This document shows positions 51,110 through 61,040 of a DNA stretch of 64,000 nucleotides, piece after piece. Each line of letters begins with the position of its first letter. The stretch's first letter is position 1. The DNA is from Brachycybe producta (Eukaryota; Arthropoda; Diplopoda; Playtdesmida; Andrognathidae). The stretch spans positions 4,865,628-4,929,627 of the forward strand of contig JAUPFP010000011.1 of assembly GCA_036925085.1 (NCBI GenBank), given 5' to 3'. The notes under the pieces are model-generated. The model did not search any database, had not been told where the DNA came from, and worked only from the letters and a program-made list of their open reading frames with translations. A program made the translations under genes and the position numbers.

Positions 51110-51481
51110 TGGGGGGGAGGTGCTATTTTGATGAACGGCGGATCAGTAAGAACAGTCGGAAGGTTAGGTTTAGTAAAATGAAGCTTGTTGCAGGGGGCCT
51201 GGGGGGCGCAGCCCCCATTTTTTTAGCGTTATTAAATCAAATTTGTCCATTTTTCCGACCGTTCCTCCCATTGAACAAATTACAGAACAGTCAGAACAAT
51301 GGACTAATTTGATTAAATAATTCTTTAAAAAAAAAGTCGGGGTCTACACCCCCCAGACCCCCTGCAACAACTTAATTTTACTAAACCAAACCTTCGGACT
51401 GCTCCTACTATTTTTTCGACTGTTCGTACCATTGTTCGGTTCGTACCATTGTTCGGACCTTTCCGCTGTTCATCAAAATAG
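51110..51481. mobile_element. Inverted-repeat MITE interrupted by the gypsy insertion
   Basis: The left arm (GGTGCTATTTTGATGAACGGCG ... TTTAGTAAAATGAAGCTTGTTGC) is mirrored by the right arm (GCAACAACTTAATTTTACTAAA ... CCGCTGTTCATCAAAATAG). The right arm stops at 51481, where the gypsy LTR begins. Its missing outer end appears to be at 63981 onward (ATAGTACCCCCC, compare the left end's GGGGGGGAGGTGCTAT inverted). Confidence 0.75.
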
Positions 51482-52276
51482 TGTAACGTCCCGCCGGACC
51501 GTTACAATACCCCAGTAAGTTCCACGTAAAAAACACGAAAAACTTACCGCACTACCGGCTCCTCACGGGGACGGGACCGTACCCGTAGCCGTCTCCCGCA
51601 CGGTGCTCCCTGAGTTGTGTCGGCTCCAGGAGCCACCCACGACGGACACGACGAAAAACCACGCCGCCACGCCGAGAATATCGCGGTAGAACTCCGGTTC
51701 TACCGCGAGCCGACACGAAGACCGGCCGAAACAAGTCGGAAAGACGGTGGTGTTTCCCCAATACCAGAAACCCACCCTCCGCGGTACTTCCCCAAGAAAA
51801 GACACAGACACACGAGGTAAGATGAAATAAACAGTGTTTAATTGAACACTTACGACGTGAATGATGATAAGGCAGTGATAACAATATTCACACAACTTGG
51901 CTGGTAAACTTCTACCAGCCAAGCCCCCATGAATATAAAACAACAGGCCAACAGGCCAAAGGCACAAAAGAAGAATCCAGATGCTGGACAGTGGAGGTCT
52001 ACCTTGACCTCCACCCACAGGTCTAGTCTCAAGCAAAGCCTACCACCAACTGCCCAGATCCTGTGGTTGACTAGGCCACAGGAAACCTCCAGGCAACTCC
52101 ACCTGGAGGGGACAGAGGTCACATCTGACCTCTCACCCATAGACTTCATGGTGAGAGGTCTGCTGGCACCAAAATGGCGTCCGTCCCAACAGCCTACTGT
52201 AGCTTTCAGGCAGACCACCATAGGGAAATTCGTCTGCTCCACCAAAATTAAAATTGGAGCAGACCAGGTTGCCACA
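51482..52276 (-). repeat. 3' LTR of the gypsy element
   Basis: 795 bp, TGTAACG...TTGCCACA on the plus strand. Long open frames within it are artefacts of its composition, since both LTR copies carry them identically. Confidence 0.95.
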
Positions 52277-52296
52277 ATCCTCTCAACTTCCCTGTT
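52277..52296 (-). other. Polypurine tract of the gypsy element
   Basis: On the minus strand, AACAGGGAAGTTGAGAGGAT lies directly before the 3' LTR, the position and composition of the plus-strand primer. Confidence 0.7.
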
Positions 52297-52353
52297 CCGT
52301 CTCGGGAACAGGTCAGTCAAGCCAGCCAGGATTGCTCCCCGAACCTGACCTTC

Positions 52354-53358
52354 TTAGGGATCGGACGGCTTCTCTGGCGGTGTCGCGAAAGTGGAGCCCA
52401 TCCACTCCGCAGCCCACCGACGTGCCCACCACAAGCACATCTGGGTGTTACGCCACCCAAAACCAGTATCAAAAGCTGTCCCCCTAAGACGGCTTTCCTC
52501 CAGGGCTCGGAATTCCTCAAAAGGAATATCCTGGAGTTGCGGACGCGTGCGAAGCGTCCGACTTGTTAGGAGGTCTACCAGGGCAACCGCGGGCTCGGTC
52601 TCGCACCCTGGTAGAGGCTCAGTAATAAACTGACCAGCCATACCTCCCAAGTCGCATCCCAGCAAACGTTGGATGAATGGGGCTGCACGCCGGGCTAGAC
52701 GAACTATCCCGGCATCTAGTCCCACCACATCCAAAATAGCAAACGTTTGCTGGACCGGATTTACGACCATAATCACCGGAAAACCTCCACAACCAAACGC
52801 CACCACATGGCGCATGTTGTACGGCGGTAGCCCTGCTACCCACGGCTCTGGAAGTGGCTCATCCAGACGGTAGTAGCCGTGGTATTGGCAACCCTCCATT
52901 CCCGGTTGGTCCTGCCAGAGACCAAGCCGGTTATTCAGATACACCTCTGCATCTGAATACGGGGGCAATGCGCCAATACGCCGTCCCTCAGCCTCAGGCC
53001 TAGGGGAGGTTGACGTTTCAGGTCCTAGGGTATCGAATACCCCACCGCCATGGATCGGAGAGAAGGATGTACCCCCACTGGGGGTCACGGGGCCACGTTT
53101 GGTGGGAACACTAACTCCTGCAACCAAGGTTCCTTCGCCCCTAGGTGAGGGCAAAGTCACCCGGTGCAGGGTTCCCACCGCTCGAACCTGCAGGTTCGAG
53201 ACCGCATCCACCTTCGGGGAGGATGGAGGCGTGCCGACCAAAACGTTGCGCATCGACCTACCATCCATCCGCGCCGCCTCAACGGGACGGGTATGGACCG
53301 GTTGACTCCCGGCCGGCGTGCTTGCCTGAGCACGCCGGGACTCCTCCTTTTCCGCCAC
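52354..53358 (-). CDS. ORF3, C-terminal part: unknown globular domain
   Basis: 334 codons from the first Met, but the frame is open further upstream (to at least about 53600) through a strongly basic stretch (KNKKNKKDRKRSKRERK). The last 200 residues look globular: LPPYSDAEVYLNNRLGLWQD, PPYNMRHVVAFGCGGFPVIM, VVNPVQQTFAILDVVGLD, IPFEEFRALEES and WRNTQMCLWWARRW. The function is unknown. The pattern VIMVVNPVQQTFAILDVVGLD followed by an EPLPGCE segment faintly recalls a C48/ULP-type protease core, but the His and Cys positions do not fit a working enzyme. It lies in the -1 frame relative to the N-terminal part. It ends 58 bp before the PPT. Confidence 0.6.
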   Translation of the reverse strand: MAEKEESRRAQASTPAGSQPVHTRPVEAARMDGRSMRNVLVGTPPSSPKVDAVSNLQVRAVGTLHRVTLPSPRGEGTLVAGVSVPTKRGPVTPSGGTSFSPIHGGGVFDTLGPETSTSPRPEAEGRRIGALPPYSDAEVYLNNRLGLWQDQPGMEGCQYHGYYRLDEPLPEPWVAGLPPYNMRHVVAFGCGGFPVIMVVNPVQQTFAILDVVGLDAGIVRLARRAAPFIQRLLGCDLGGMAGQFITEPLPGCETEPAVALVDLLTSRTLRTRPQLQDIPFEEFRALEESRLRGTAFDTGFGWRNTQMCLWWARRWAAEWMGSTFATPPEKPSDP

Positions 53359-53544
53359 GACGCCTCCAGTTTCGGCTCCCTGGCGCCTACTACTGGAGGG
53401 TGTCGGACTTCCCTTCCTCTCACGTTTGGACCTCTTTCGGTCCTTCTTATTTTTCTTATTCTTCCCGTGAGAGGAAGGTTTACCATGCGTCGGGTCAGAC
53501 TTAACTGACCCCGACGACTTACTGGGCCGATCGGGCTTAGGAGG

Positions 53545-55154
53545 GTGGTTAGCCCCTTCGCCTTCTCGGACTCCTTCTTCGAAGGTTTTCCGGCCGGAGC
53601 CGTACTCTTCTTCGAAGAAGTGCCCTTAGCCGAAGAGACAGCCGAGGATGACTGTCCGGAGACAAATCTTCCTCGACCATCCCGAAGGAGAGACTTCTCC
53701 TTCGGTGCAAGAGTCGGCTGACTCTTGCCACCAGTCGCTTTGGCTTCCGCACCATGGGCTGGTGCACTGGAAGCCTGCATCGCCTCCCTCTCGGCGATTC
53801 GCTTCTGGCCAGCGATGGTCGTGGCACTCGCAATCGGCGGGACGCCACGACCGACAGGAGGTTCCCCTGTTTTGAGCGGACTCCGGGCGGGCATTCCCTG
53901 CAGGGGAGGGAACTCCGCAGCCCGGTGCTCAAACTCCTGCCGCTCTCCTGCACCGACCGCACGAGCGATCTGTCGGTGTAGGCTCGCTGCTTGAGCTTGA
54001 AGCCGTTTGAGCTTATCCTCTAAGCTCTCGGGCTTCCGAGGTTCGGAGGCCTTTCCTCGACCTGAGGACCTGGCCTTCTTACCTCTCGAGCTTTCAGCCA
54101 CTGGTGGGGTGTGAGGGCGGGACCTCTTTTGTCCCTTGCCACCACCACCACTCACAGATTTTCCCGTTTTACCGGGAGCAGGTACCGGAGGCTGGGTAGC
54201 CTTCTTCTCCGCTCGCCGGTCCCTCTTCGGGTTGTCCGACCGCCAGCCGGAGGGGCCAGCTACTGCCTCGGGCGGACCCGATCCAGCAGCCGGCTTCTCT
54301 GGCCAAGCAGCCCCTGAACAACCTTCAGGGTGGGCGAGAGTTTCCGCTCGAAGCCCCACAGCAGGCGTGAACTTCTTGAACGCCTCCTCCTTAGCTTTGA
54401 GCAGAGCCTCTCTCTCTGCGAGAGCCTTGGCTCTGGCAGTGATCCGTGCGGCTCCGGACTTTTTCCTGCGCTTCTTCGCGCCGTCCTTCCTCACCTGCAC
54501 GGTCGGAAACTCCCCGACGAAGCACCGACGGTCCCCGACCAGGAAGCCACCTTCCTGGACCATGTCCCGTCTAGCTTCGTCCAACCGATCCAAGCGGTCT
54601 TCTTCTTCGGCCAAGGACACAGCCACGGCCTCCAAAGACATTGGATCGGCGGGGCGTACTCCGGAGGATCCCGTCCCAGACGGTTTACCCTCGGAGGCCG
54701 AACTACTCCCGTCAGACTCCGAAGAGCCCTCTGAAGAGGCGTTCCGGCTCCGCCACTGCCTTGAGGCGTCAACCACCGAATCAACGGTGGTTTCGACCTC
54801 CATCTCCGTGTCAATGACTAAGGACGCTCCCAAGGAGACGTCCTCACTGTCCTCAACCACCCTAGACCAATCTAGGAGGTCTCGAACAGACGGAGACCCG
54901 GGTTCCGGGGTACTAGCGGTTACCACACCGGTAGCCGCCTTCCCACCGTCAACACCCGCTTCTGCAGGCTCTCCAACCGGAGAAACTACCGCCGCCACCG
55001 CCTGAACGGTGGTAGCAGCCGTATCTCTGGTAGGAGACTGCAGGTACCTGTCCCAGAAGGCTCCGACACCGGTCGGAGTCGACTGGGCAGATGCCGGACC
55101 TTCCACGGCCTCTGCCGCCGGGGAATCAACCGATTCCACGGTGGCGTCAGCCAT
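53545..55154 (-). CDS. ORF3, N-terminal part: charged, coiled-coil protein downstream of pol
   Basis: Starts at Met (MADATVESVDSPAAEAVEG) at 55154. It has a long Ser/Glu/Ala-rich acidic region, an Arg/Lys segment (KDGAKKRRKKSGAARITARA) leading into a helix (KALAEREALLKAKEEAFKKF), a Gly/Lys/Arg-rich region (KKARSSGRGKASEPRK) and a second coiled coil (LEDKLKRLQAQAASLHRQIA). Near 53545 the sensible reading moves to the -1 frame and continues as the C-terminal part. Basic, coiled-coil content suggests nucleic-acid binding and self-association, a gag-like character rather than an envelope; this is inference. The same frame is open upstream all the way to pol, but that stretch looks non-coding. Confidence 0.6.
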
Positions 55155-55274
55155 TTCCGGTCCGCCAGATGATGGGGAGCCCTCCGATCCCGACTCCAAC
55201 AGCCTTGCATCCCCAGGATGCAGCGGGCTGAGGGAGGGGGACCGTTGGACACTCCCGTCGCCTTCCTCCTTCTC

Positions 55275-55310
55275 CTTCTCCGTGGTAAGCCTAGGGAATA
55301 AGGAAAGAAC
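55275..55310 (-). promoter_or_regulatory. Candidate 3' splice site before ORF3
   Basis: On the minus strand, TTCTTTCCTTATTCCCTAG followed by G, with the AG at 55292-55291, is a pyrimidine-rich acceptor. It lies 136 bp upstream of the ORF3 Met and would allow a spliced ORF3 mRNA, as used for envelope genes of some gypsy elements. A donor in the 5' leader is required; several GGTAAA sites exist there. Confidence 0.4.
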
Positions 55311-55319
55311 CGTTAAAAA

Positions 55320-55680
55320 CCAGTCTTTACCGTGGAAAAGCGAATTCCACGGACTTTTATCGTGAGAATTCACGTTTCCACCGTCCAAAGTCGGCAAACC
55401 ACGGTAAAAACCATGGCTGACGGCCTTCGGACGGTGAAAACACCCTCTCACCGAGTTCCGATGGTTGGAAAGGGCATTGCACGGACTTCTACCGTGCAAA
55501 ATGCCGTTTTCACCGTCCAAAGTCGGCAATTCACGGTCAAAACCGTGTTTCACCGCCTTCGATCGGTGAAAACCACTCCCTGGCGGGCTTCTACCGTCCA
55601 AACACCGTCGAACTTGGGCCTTCCCAAGCGAAACGGCACTCGGACGGGCTGAACCCGCCGGAAAAGTGCTTTCCATAGTG
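55320..55680 (-). repeat. 132-bp tandem repeat and hairpins between pol and ORF3
   Basis: The phrase CCGTCCAAAGTCGGCAA recurs at 55381 and 55513 (132 bp apart, a multiple of three, so both copies read as FHR.KAV.HGF.R.LPTLDG). Hairpins: CCGTGG/CCACGG at 55330-55352, GCACGG/CCGTGC at 55479-55497 and CACGGT/ACCGTG at 55532-55547. The motif vocabulary (ACGG, CCGT) is that of the 5' leader palindromes. Confidence 0.75.
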
Positions 55681-56414
55681 GCTTGGCCCCCATGACAAGA
55701 GTCATGGCGGCGAAACCACACCCACCACGTGTGTATATGGTCAATGACCGTAAAACACACCGTTAACATATAAAAGAGAACTGCCAACAGGCAGGAGAAG
55801 GAAATACCCTTAGAGGGACTTACTTTTTTTATGTCGCCCTCTTTTTCCAGTCTTGGCACACGCTTTTGATGGTGAATTTGTGGTTTCTCTAATCCACGTG
55901 GTGCCGGCGTTTTTTGTTTGTATAAGTTGCAAACAATATGGCACCTAGCCGCCAAATTCACCGTCTTAGCGGCCAATGGCCGTGCAGTAGCGGCTAATAC
56001 GTCATCAGCCGCCTCATGCATGGTCACCATGGAGATTTCACCGTCGTCTGCCTTTTTAGGGGCAGACACACGGTGAATTCTCCTACACCAAGACTGGACC
56101 TGGTGGGTAGAGACATTTACCGTCAATTCTCTTATGTTGACGGTAATGGGAGACTTCACGGAGGTTTTCACGGGCGGATTTCTCCGTCCACGGACCGATT
56201 TTGTCGGGCCTTTGGCTGGACATCCGGTGATGGGCCGCCCTTGGTTTCTACCGAAACCGTGGCAGGCCCCAAACACCGCAACGTCCGGCCGCCTCCTCTC
56301 CCAGCCGTCCGCCCACACCAGCGGACTGCCGGCTCGTTCCCACCACGGGTAGGACTCCCAAAGGGTACCCCACAGCAGGGGCCTCCCTGGGGGGCGTCCT
56401 ATTCGAGCATCAAA

Positions 56415-59400
56415 CCCACTAACCTCATACACCCTCGGTCTCCGCGGACGGAGATTGTACCGAGGTGGAGGGGGGTTATCTGCCTCAGAGTCAGTAGACT
56501 CCGGCGAAGAAACGGACGGTGGCTTTAGCGCCGGAGTCATTCCACTCTGCGCCGAAGCCTCCGTGGCATCGCTGTCTGTACCAGAGGAGGTGTCAGAGAC
56601 TCCAAGTCCATCTTCCTCCCTCACGGTACAGGTGGGCACGTATGGCTTAAGGTTATCCACATGAAACCGGTCCCGCACCTTCCGACCATACCCATCTACG
56701 AACTCTACCTCGTAGATCAGGTCGGAGTATTGCAGGGCCACCGTACCCCTCTCAGCTTTATATGCCAAGCTCCATTTCTTCGCCTGACCGAGCTTCCCAG
56801 CCTGATCTCTTATCCACACCTGATCCCCAGGCTGATAAAGAGGAGGCTCCACCCGGCCAGCGTCATACTGCTCCTTTTGCCTTTTCTAAGCAGCCGCCAA
56901 ACGTTGACGCGCCTGCTCTTCCACGGCTTGCTGGTCGGGCAAGTCGCGGACTGGACCGTTCGGAAGGAGATTATCAATCTCCATCCGAGGCTCACGGCCA
57001 AACAACAACTGATACGGAGAGACTTGCGTACTCTCCTGGACAGCTGTGTTATAAGCCCACACGGCGGGCCGTAATTTGTCCCACCAATCACGCTGTTCCT
57101 TGAGGGGATCAAGGTACCGCTTGATGGTTTCCATTACGGTCTTATTCGTACGCTCCGTAAGCCCATTAGCTTGCGGATGGTACGCCGTCGTGAAGTGATG
57201 CGCTATATTATAGCGCTCCCGGAACTTCAGCAGGACTTTGCTGGAGAACTGGGACCCACGATCCGAGACAAGAGCTTTCGGTGTGCCATACACCGAAAGG
57301 ATCTCGTCCTTCAGAAATTTCACCACACAGGCGGCCGTGGCCCTTCGTACCGCCCTTGCCACCCCGTACCGGGTGAAATAGTCAACCATGATCAGTACAT
57401 AGGTGACTCCACCCACGGAGGCAGGAAACGGTCCAACGAAGTCCATTCCCCAGGTATCAACTGGGTACTCCGGCACAATCGGTTGGAGAAATCCCTGACT
57501 TCGAGCGAACTGTCGCGCTCTCTGACACACCAAACATGACTTAACATATTCGGCAGTGTCCCGCTTCATACCGATCCAGTAGAAGCGTGAGCGCAGTCTC
57601 TGGTAGGTCTTAAACATCCCGAAGTGACCAGCTTCGGGAATGTCATGTAGCTTCCTTAGGCAGAAAGCCCTGCATGACTTCGGAACTACCAAAACAGTTC
57701 TCAACCGATCCTGGATGGACCTGATGGCAAACAACAAGTCATCTGCCACCACGAACTTGAACCGGAGGTTCGAGTTGGGGTCCCGGAAGATCTCACTCTT
57801 CACTTTGGAGCACCAGCCATCGGCCTCTTGCTCCTTGACCCAATCCACCTCGGAACGGATGTGGTAAATAACCTCACCTACATCGGCTTCGACGTATTCA
57901 GGTAAGGAAAGGTCCGCCACATCACGAACAGGATACCGACTCAAAGCGTCGGCATCCACGTGCAGTGTTCCCTTCCTATACTGAACCTTAAACCGGTACT
58001 CTTGTAGTTGCATCTGCCAACGCCCCAACCTGCCTTGCAGGTTCTTGGCTGTCTGCAGATAGCAAAGAGCATGGTGATCTGTCACGATCACAAACTCCCG
58101 GTTAAAGAGGTAAGGACGGAATTTACCCACGGCAAACATGACCGCCAAGCACTCTTGCTCGGTGACCGAATACCGTGTTTCCGCTCCTTTCATGAGTCGG
58201 CTTGCGTAGGCCAGAACACGGGGGACACTGTCCTCCGGTAACTTCTGGTAGACTACGACTCCCAAGCCGTACCCACTAGCGTCGGTATGGATAATTACCT
58301 CACCACGCGGATCGTACATGGTGAGTACCGGCGCTTCGGTTAAAAATGCCTTTAACCGAGCAAACGCTAGTTTGCACTGATCCGACCACTTGAAGGACGC
58401 ATCCTTCTTCGTCAGATCGTGCAAAGGCCTAGCCACCTTGGCGAAGTCCTTGATGAACCTTCGATAATAACCGGCCAGTCCGAGAAAACTGCGGACGCCT
58501 GTCACTGTCGTCGGGACATCAAACTCCTGGACTGCCCGCACGAGATCCGGGTCCGGAGCAACTCCCTCGGCACTTACTACGTGACCGAGATAACGTACTT
58601 TGTTAAAGCCAAAGAAACATTTCTTCGGCTGGAGTTTCAGCTCCGCCCCTCGTAACAGTCCAAGGACAGTGGAGAGTCTTTCGAGAAACTGCTCGAAAGT
58701 GTTCCCAAAGACGATAATATCGTCCAGGTACACCAGACACGTCTCCCACTTATGTCCTGCCAATAAGAGGTCTAGCGCTCTTTGCATGGTGGCTGGAGCA
58801 TTACAGAGTCCGAAAGGCATTTTCCGGAACTCAAACAGACCTTGAGAGCAGATGAATGCCGTTTTCTCAATGTCTGGCTCAGCCATCCGAACCTGCCAGT
58901 AACCACTAGCCAGGTCCAAGGTAGCGAAGAACTTCGCACCGGCCAATGAGTCGAGCGCATCATCGATGCGAGGCAACGGATACTGATCCAGCTTCGTCTG
59001 GGCATTCAGTTTCCGGTAGTCCACGCAAAAACGAAAGCCACCATCCTTCTTGCGAACAAGCAGGATAGGGCTCGCGTAGGGACTACGCGAAGGTTGGATA
59101 ACCCCTGCATCCAACATCTTCGCCACCTCTTCTCTCTCGACTGCTCTGGCCGCTGGAGCGGTTCGACGCAATACTTCACGCACCGGAGGTTGCCCACCGG
59201 TATCGATCGTATGTTCGACCAGAGAGGTTTCACCCAACTCTGTGAAGTCGAACGCGAAATGATCCCGGCGCACCAGCAGGAACTCCCGAAGCTGCCTCGC
59301 CTCTTCCGGCTTTAGATTGTCACCAATCTTAAGACACTCTTCGAGAGTGGGAGCCGTCGCCACGTTGAGCACTTGGCGTCCGTTTCCGGACGCCCCTCTC

Positions 59401-60902
59401 AACTTAGACGAGGACTTCCCTGGTCGAACTGTCTTCTGAGTGGGGTCTCCCCCTCTCAACTTAGACGGCTCTTCCAGCCCTACCACAATGGCAGCCTCCA
59501 CAGCTTGAGCCGTGGCTACACCCTCTCCTGTTTCCAGGGCAATAGGTGCCTCTCCCACGTTCTCAAGCCAGATATCATACGTGCCAAGCCGGTTAGCTGC
59601 AGCGATACCTGCTACTGCTAACACACCACGTCCACCTAAGGCTTTCCGGTGCGGCTCCACGAGAAGCAGCTGGCCAGGGCCGGCATGCTCTACCAACGTC
59701 ACGGATACGACACGTCGTACGTGGGCTGGTAGCCAGACATTCTCCCTCAGGCGCAGAGAACAAACTTCTCCGCGCCCGATAGAGGTTCTGGTCTCGGGCA
59801 GCTCTGGTGAAACAACGTTCACCCACCCGTCAACCTGCTCGAGTGCTGGCGGATCCACTGGGAGTTGCCGTCCCTGAGGCAAAGCCCCTGGTATCGGCGA
59901 TGGAATTGCTTCCACCTCCCTAGGTTCTGCAAGCGCACGATCGGTGAATGCAGCTTGGAGGGCGTCTGGATGTGCCATCCAGACATCCTCCCGGAAGTAA
60001 ACCTTCCGGTGCACGATATCCACCATCAAGCCGAAGCGTGAGGCGTGATCAACGCCCAACAACGCTTCGCCCTCTCCTTTCACCAAAAGGAGAGGCACCT
60101 TGATGGTTTTCTTGTGGATGGTCAATTCCACATTTGTGACCCCTACTACCTCGATGGAGTGCCCACCCATTCCAAGCAGGAATGAAGGAACCGCCAGTTC
60201 CTCTATAGGCAACTCCATCACTCGTGCCGCCGTGATGCTTAAGACCGACACATCGGCCCCGGTGTCTACGATCATCTCCAAGAGACGATCGCCTATCGAC
60301 ACCCACACCCTCGGTGAACCTACGTCGTAGGCCCGGCTCTGAAGTTCAGGGATGGGAACCCGCGGGCTCCCACCATCGATCTTCTGCCTCCCGTCCACCT
60401 TACCGTCCACACCGGACGGTAATCCCAGACGTGCAGAAGACTGGGGCGCAGTCTCACAAACCAGAGACTCCCCAGGCACCACGGGAGGTATGGGCGCACC
60501 AACTCCTCCCGCCTGCTCGATGATCGCACGATCCAGCACCTCACCACTAGGCATATAGGGTGAGGGGGCAAACCAGCGATCCAGCTGGCTGCACACGGCC
60601 TCCAATGTGGAGCATGGCGATGGAAATACCCACTGGGTAATTTCCGGGTCCGAAGACCTCGCCAGAGGCACCCCTGCCTTCCGCAGGACATCCACATATT
60701 TGGAGACCGCCCGGAGGTACGTCCCTCGTTCAGAGCTCAGGCCGTGACAGGCACCTGAGCTTTGAAGCTTTGCCGGTCGCACACCACTCAGTTCGGTGGC
60801 GACCGGCGGCGGTTTAACGAGGATCTCTCCTCGTCCTCCACGAGTCGATAGTAGAACTGGCCATCGTGAACGGTGGCCAGGTACTTCCGACCCTCCAGCC
60901 AA
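56415..60902 (-). CDS. pol: Pol polyprotein: protease, reverse transcriptase, RNase H, integrase (one in-frame stop)
   Basis: Residues count from the Met at 60902. Protease DTGAD at 213. Reverse transcriptase core from about 600, with FATLDLASGY (motif A) and YLDD at 725-728. RNase H with Asp874 in HTDASGYGLG and a DHHAL segment. Integrase zinc module His1086, His1093, Cys1123, Cys1126 and catalytic Asp1154, Asp1214, Glu1250. A TAG at 56886-56888 interrupts the frame after residue 1338. The same frame continues with a GPY/F-like module (PGDQVWIRDQ...YEVEFVDGYG...LKPY) and a PRYNLRPRR end near 56430, typical of gypsy pol C-termini. The TAG looks like a one-base change of a CAG codon, but readthrough cannot be excluded. 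Frame -1 relative to the CCHC frame. Confidence 0.95.
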
Positions 60903-61040
60903 ACTGGTGCAACACCAGCGGTTGGCTGGAGGCCCTGACTCTCGTCAGGCACCACTCGGGAGACCTGTCCTCTGACCGCAGCCTTCGGACAATCCTTCCT
61001 CAGGTGACCCATTTGGTTACACCCGAAACAAGGACCTAGT
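60788..61040 (-). CDS. Nucleocapsid CCHC zinc knuckle frame between gag and pol
   Basis: CFGCNQMGHLRKDC (C-X2-C-X4-H-X4-C) lies just after the gag stop, in the -1 frame. It continues to a stop at 60788 and overlaps the start of the pol frame. The frame is open upstream into the gag end (TPRSTDRTGDSLRRLGP reads well), so the true gag product may use this frame. It is either a shifted gag end (mutation) or a product of -1 frameshifting. Confidence 0.8.

Noticed and set aside
51563..52036. 157-codon minus-strand ORF in the LTR, repeated at 63267-63740
   Set aside because: It occurs in both LTRs because they are copies; LTR regulatory sequence, no known domain. Hydrophobic stretches are compositional.
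54136..55005. 289-codon plus-strand ORF inside the gypsy ORF3 region
   Set aside because: It is the reverse-strand shadow of GC-rich Ser/Glu/Lys codons of ORF3; no family resemblance.
55735..55805. Possible transmembrane segment (ISFSCLLAVLFYMLTVCFTV) suggesting an envelope protein
   Set aside because: It lies in the open but apparently non-coding stretch between the pol C-terminus and the ORF3 Met. There is no signal peptide, fusion peptide or glycosylated ectodomain pattern around it.
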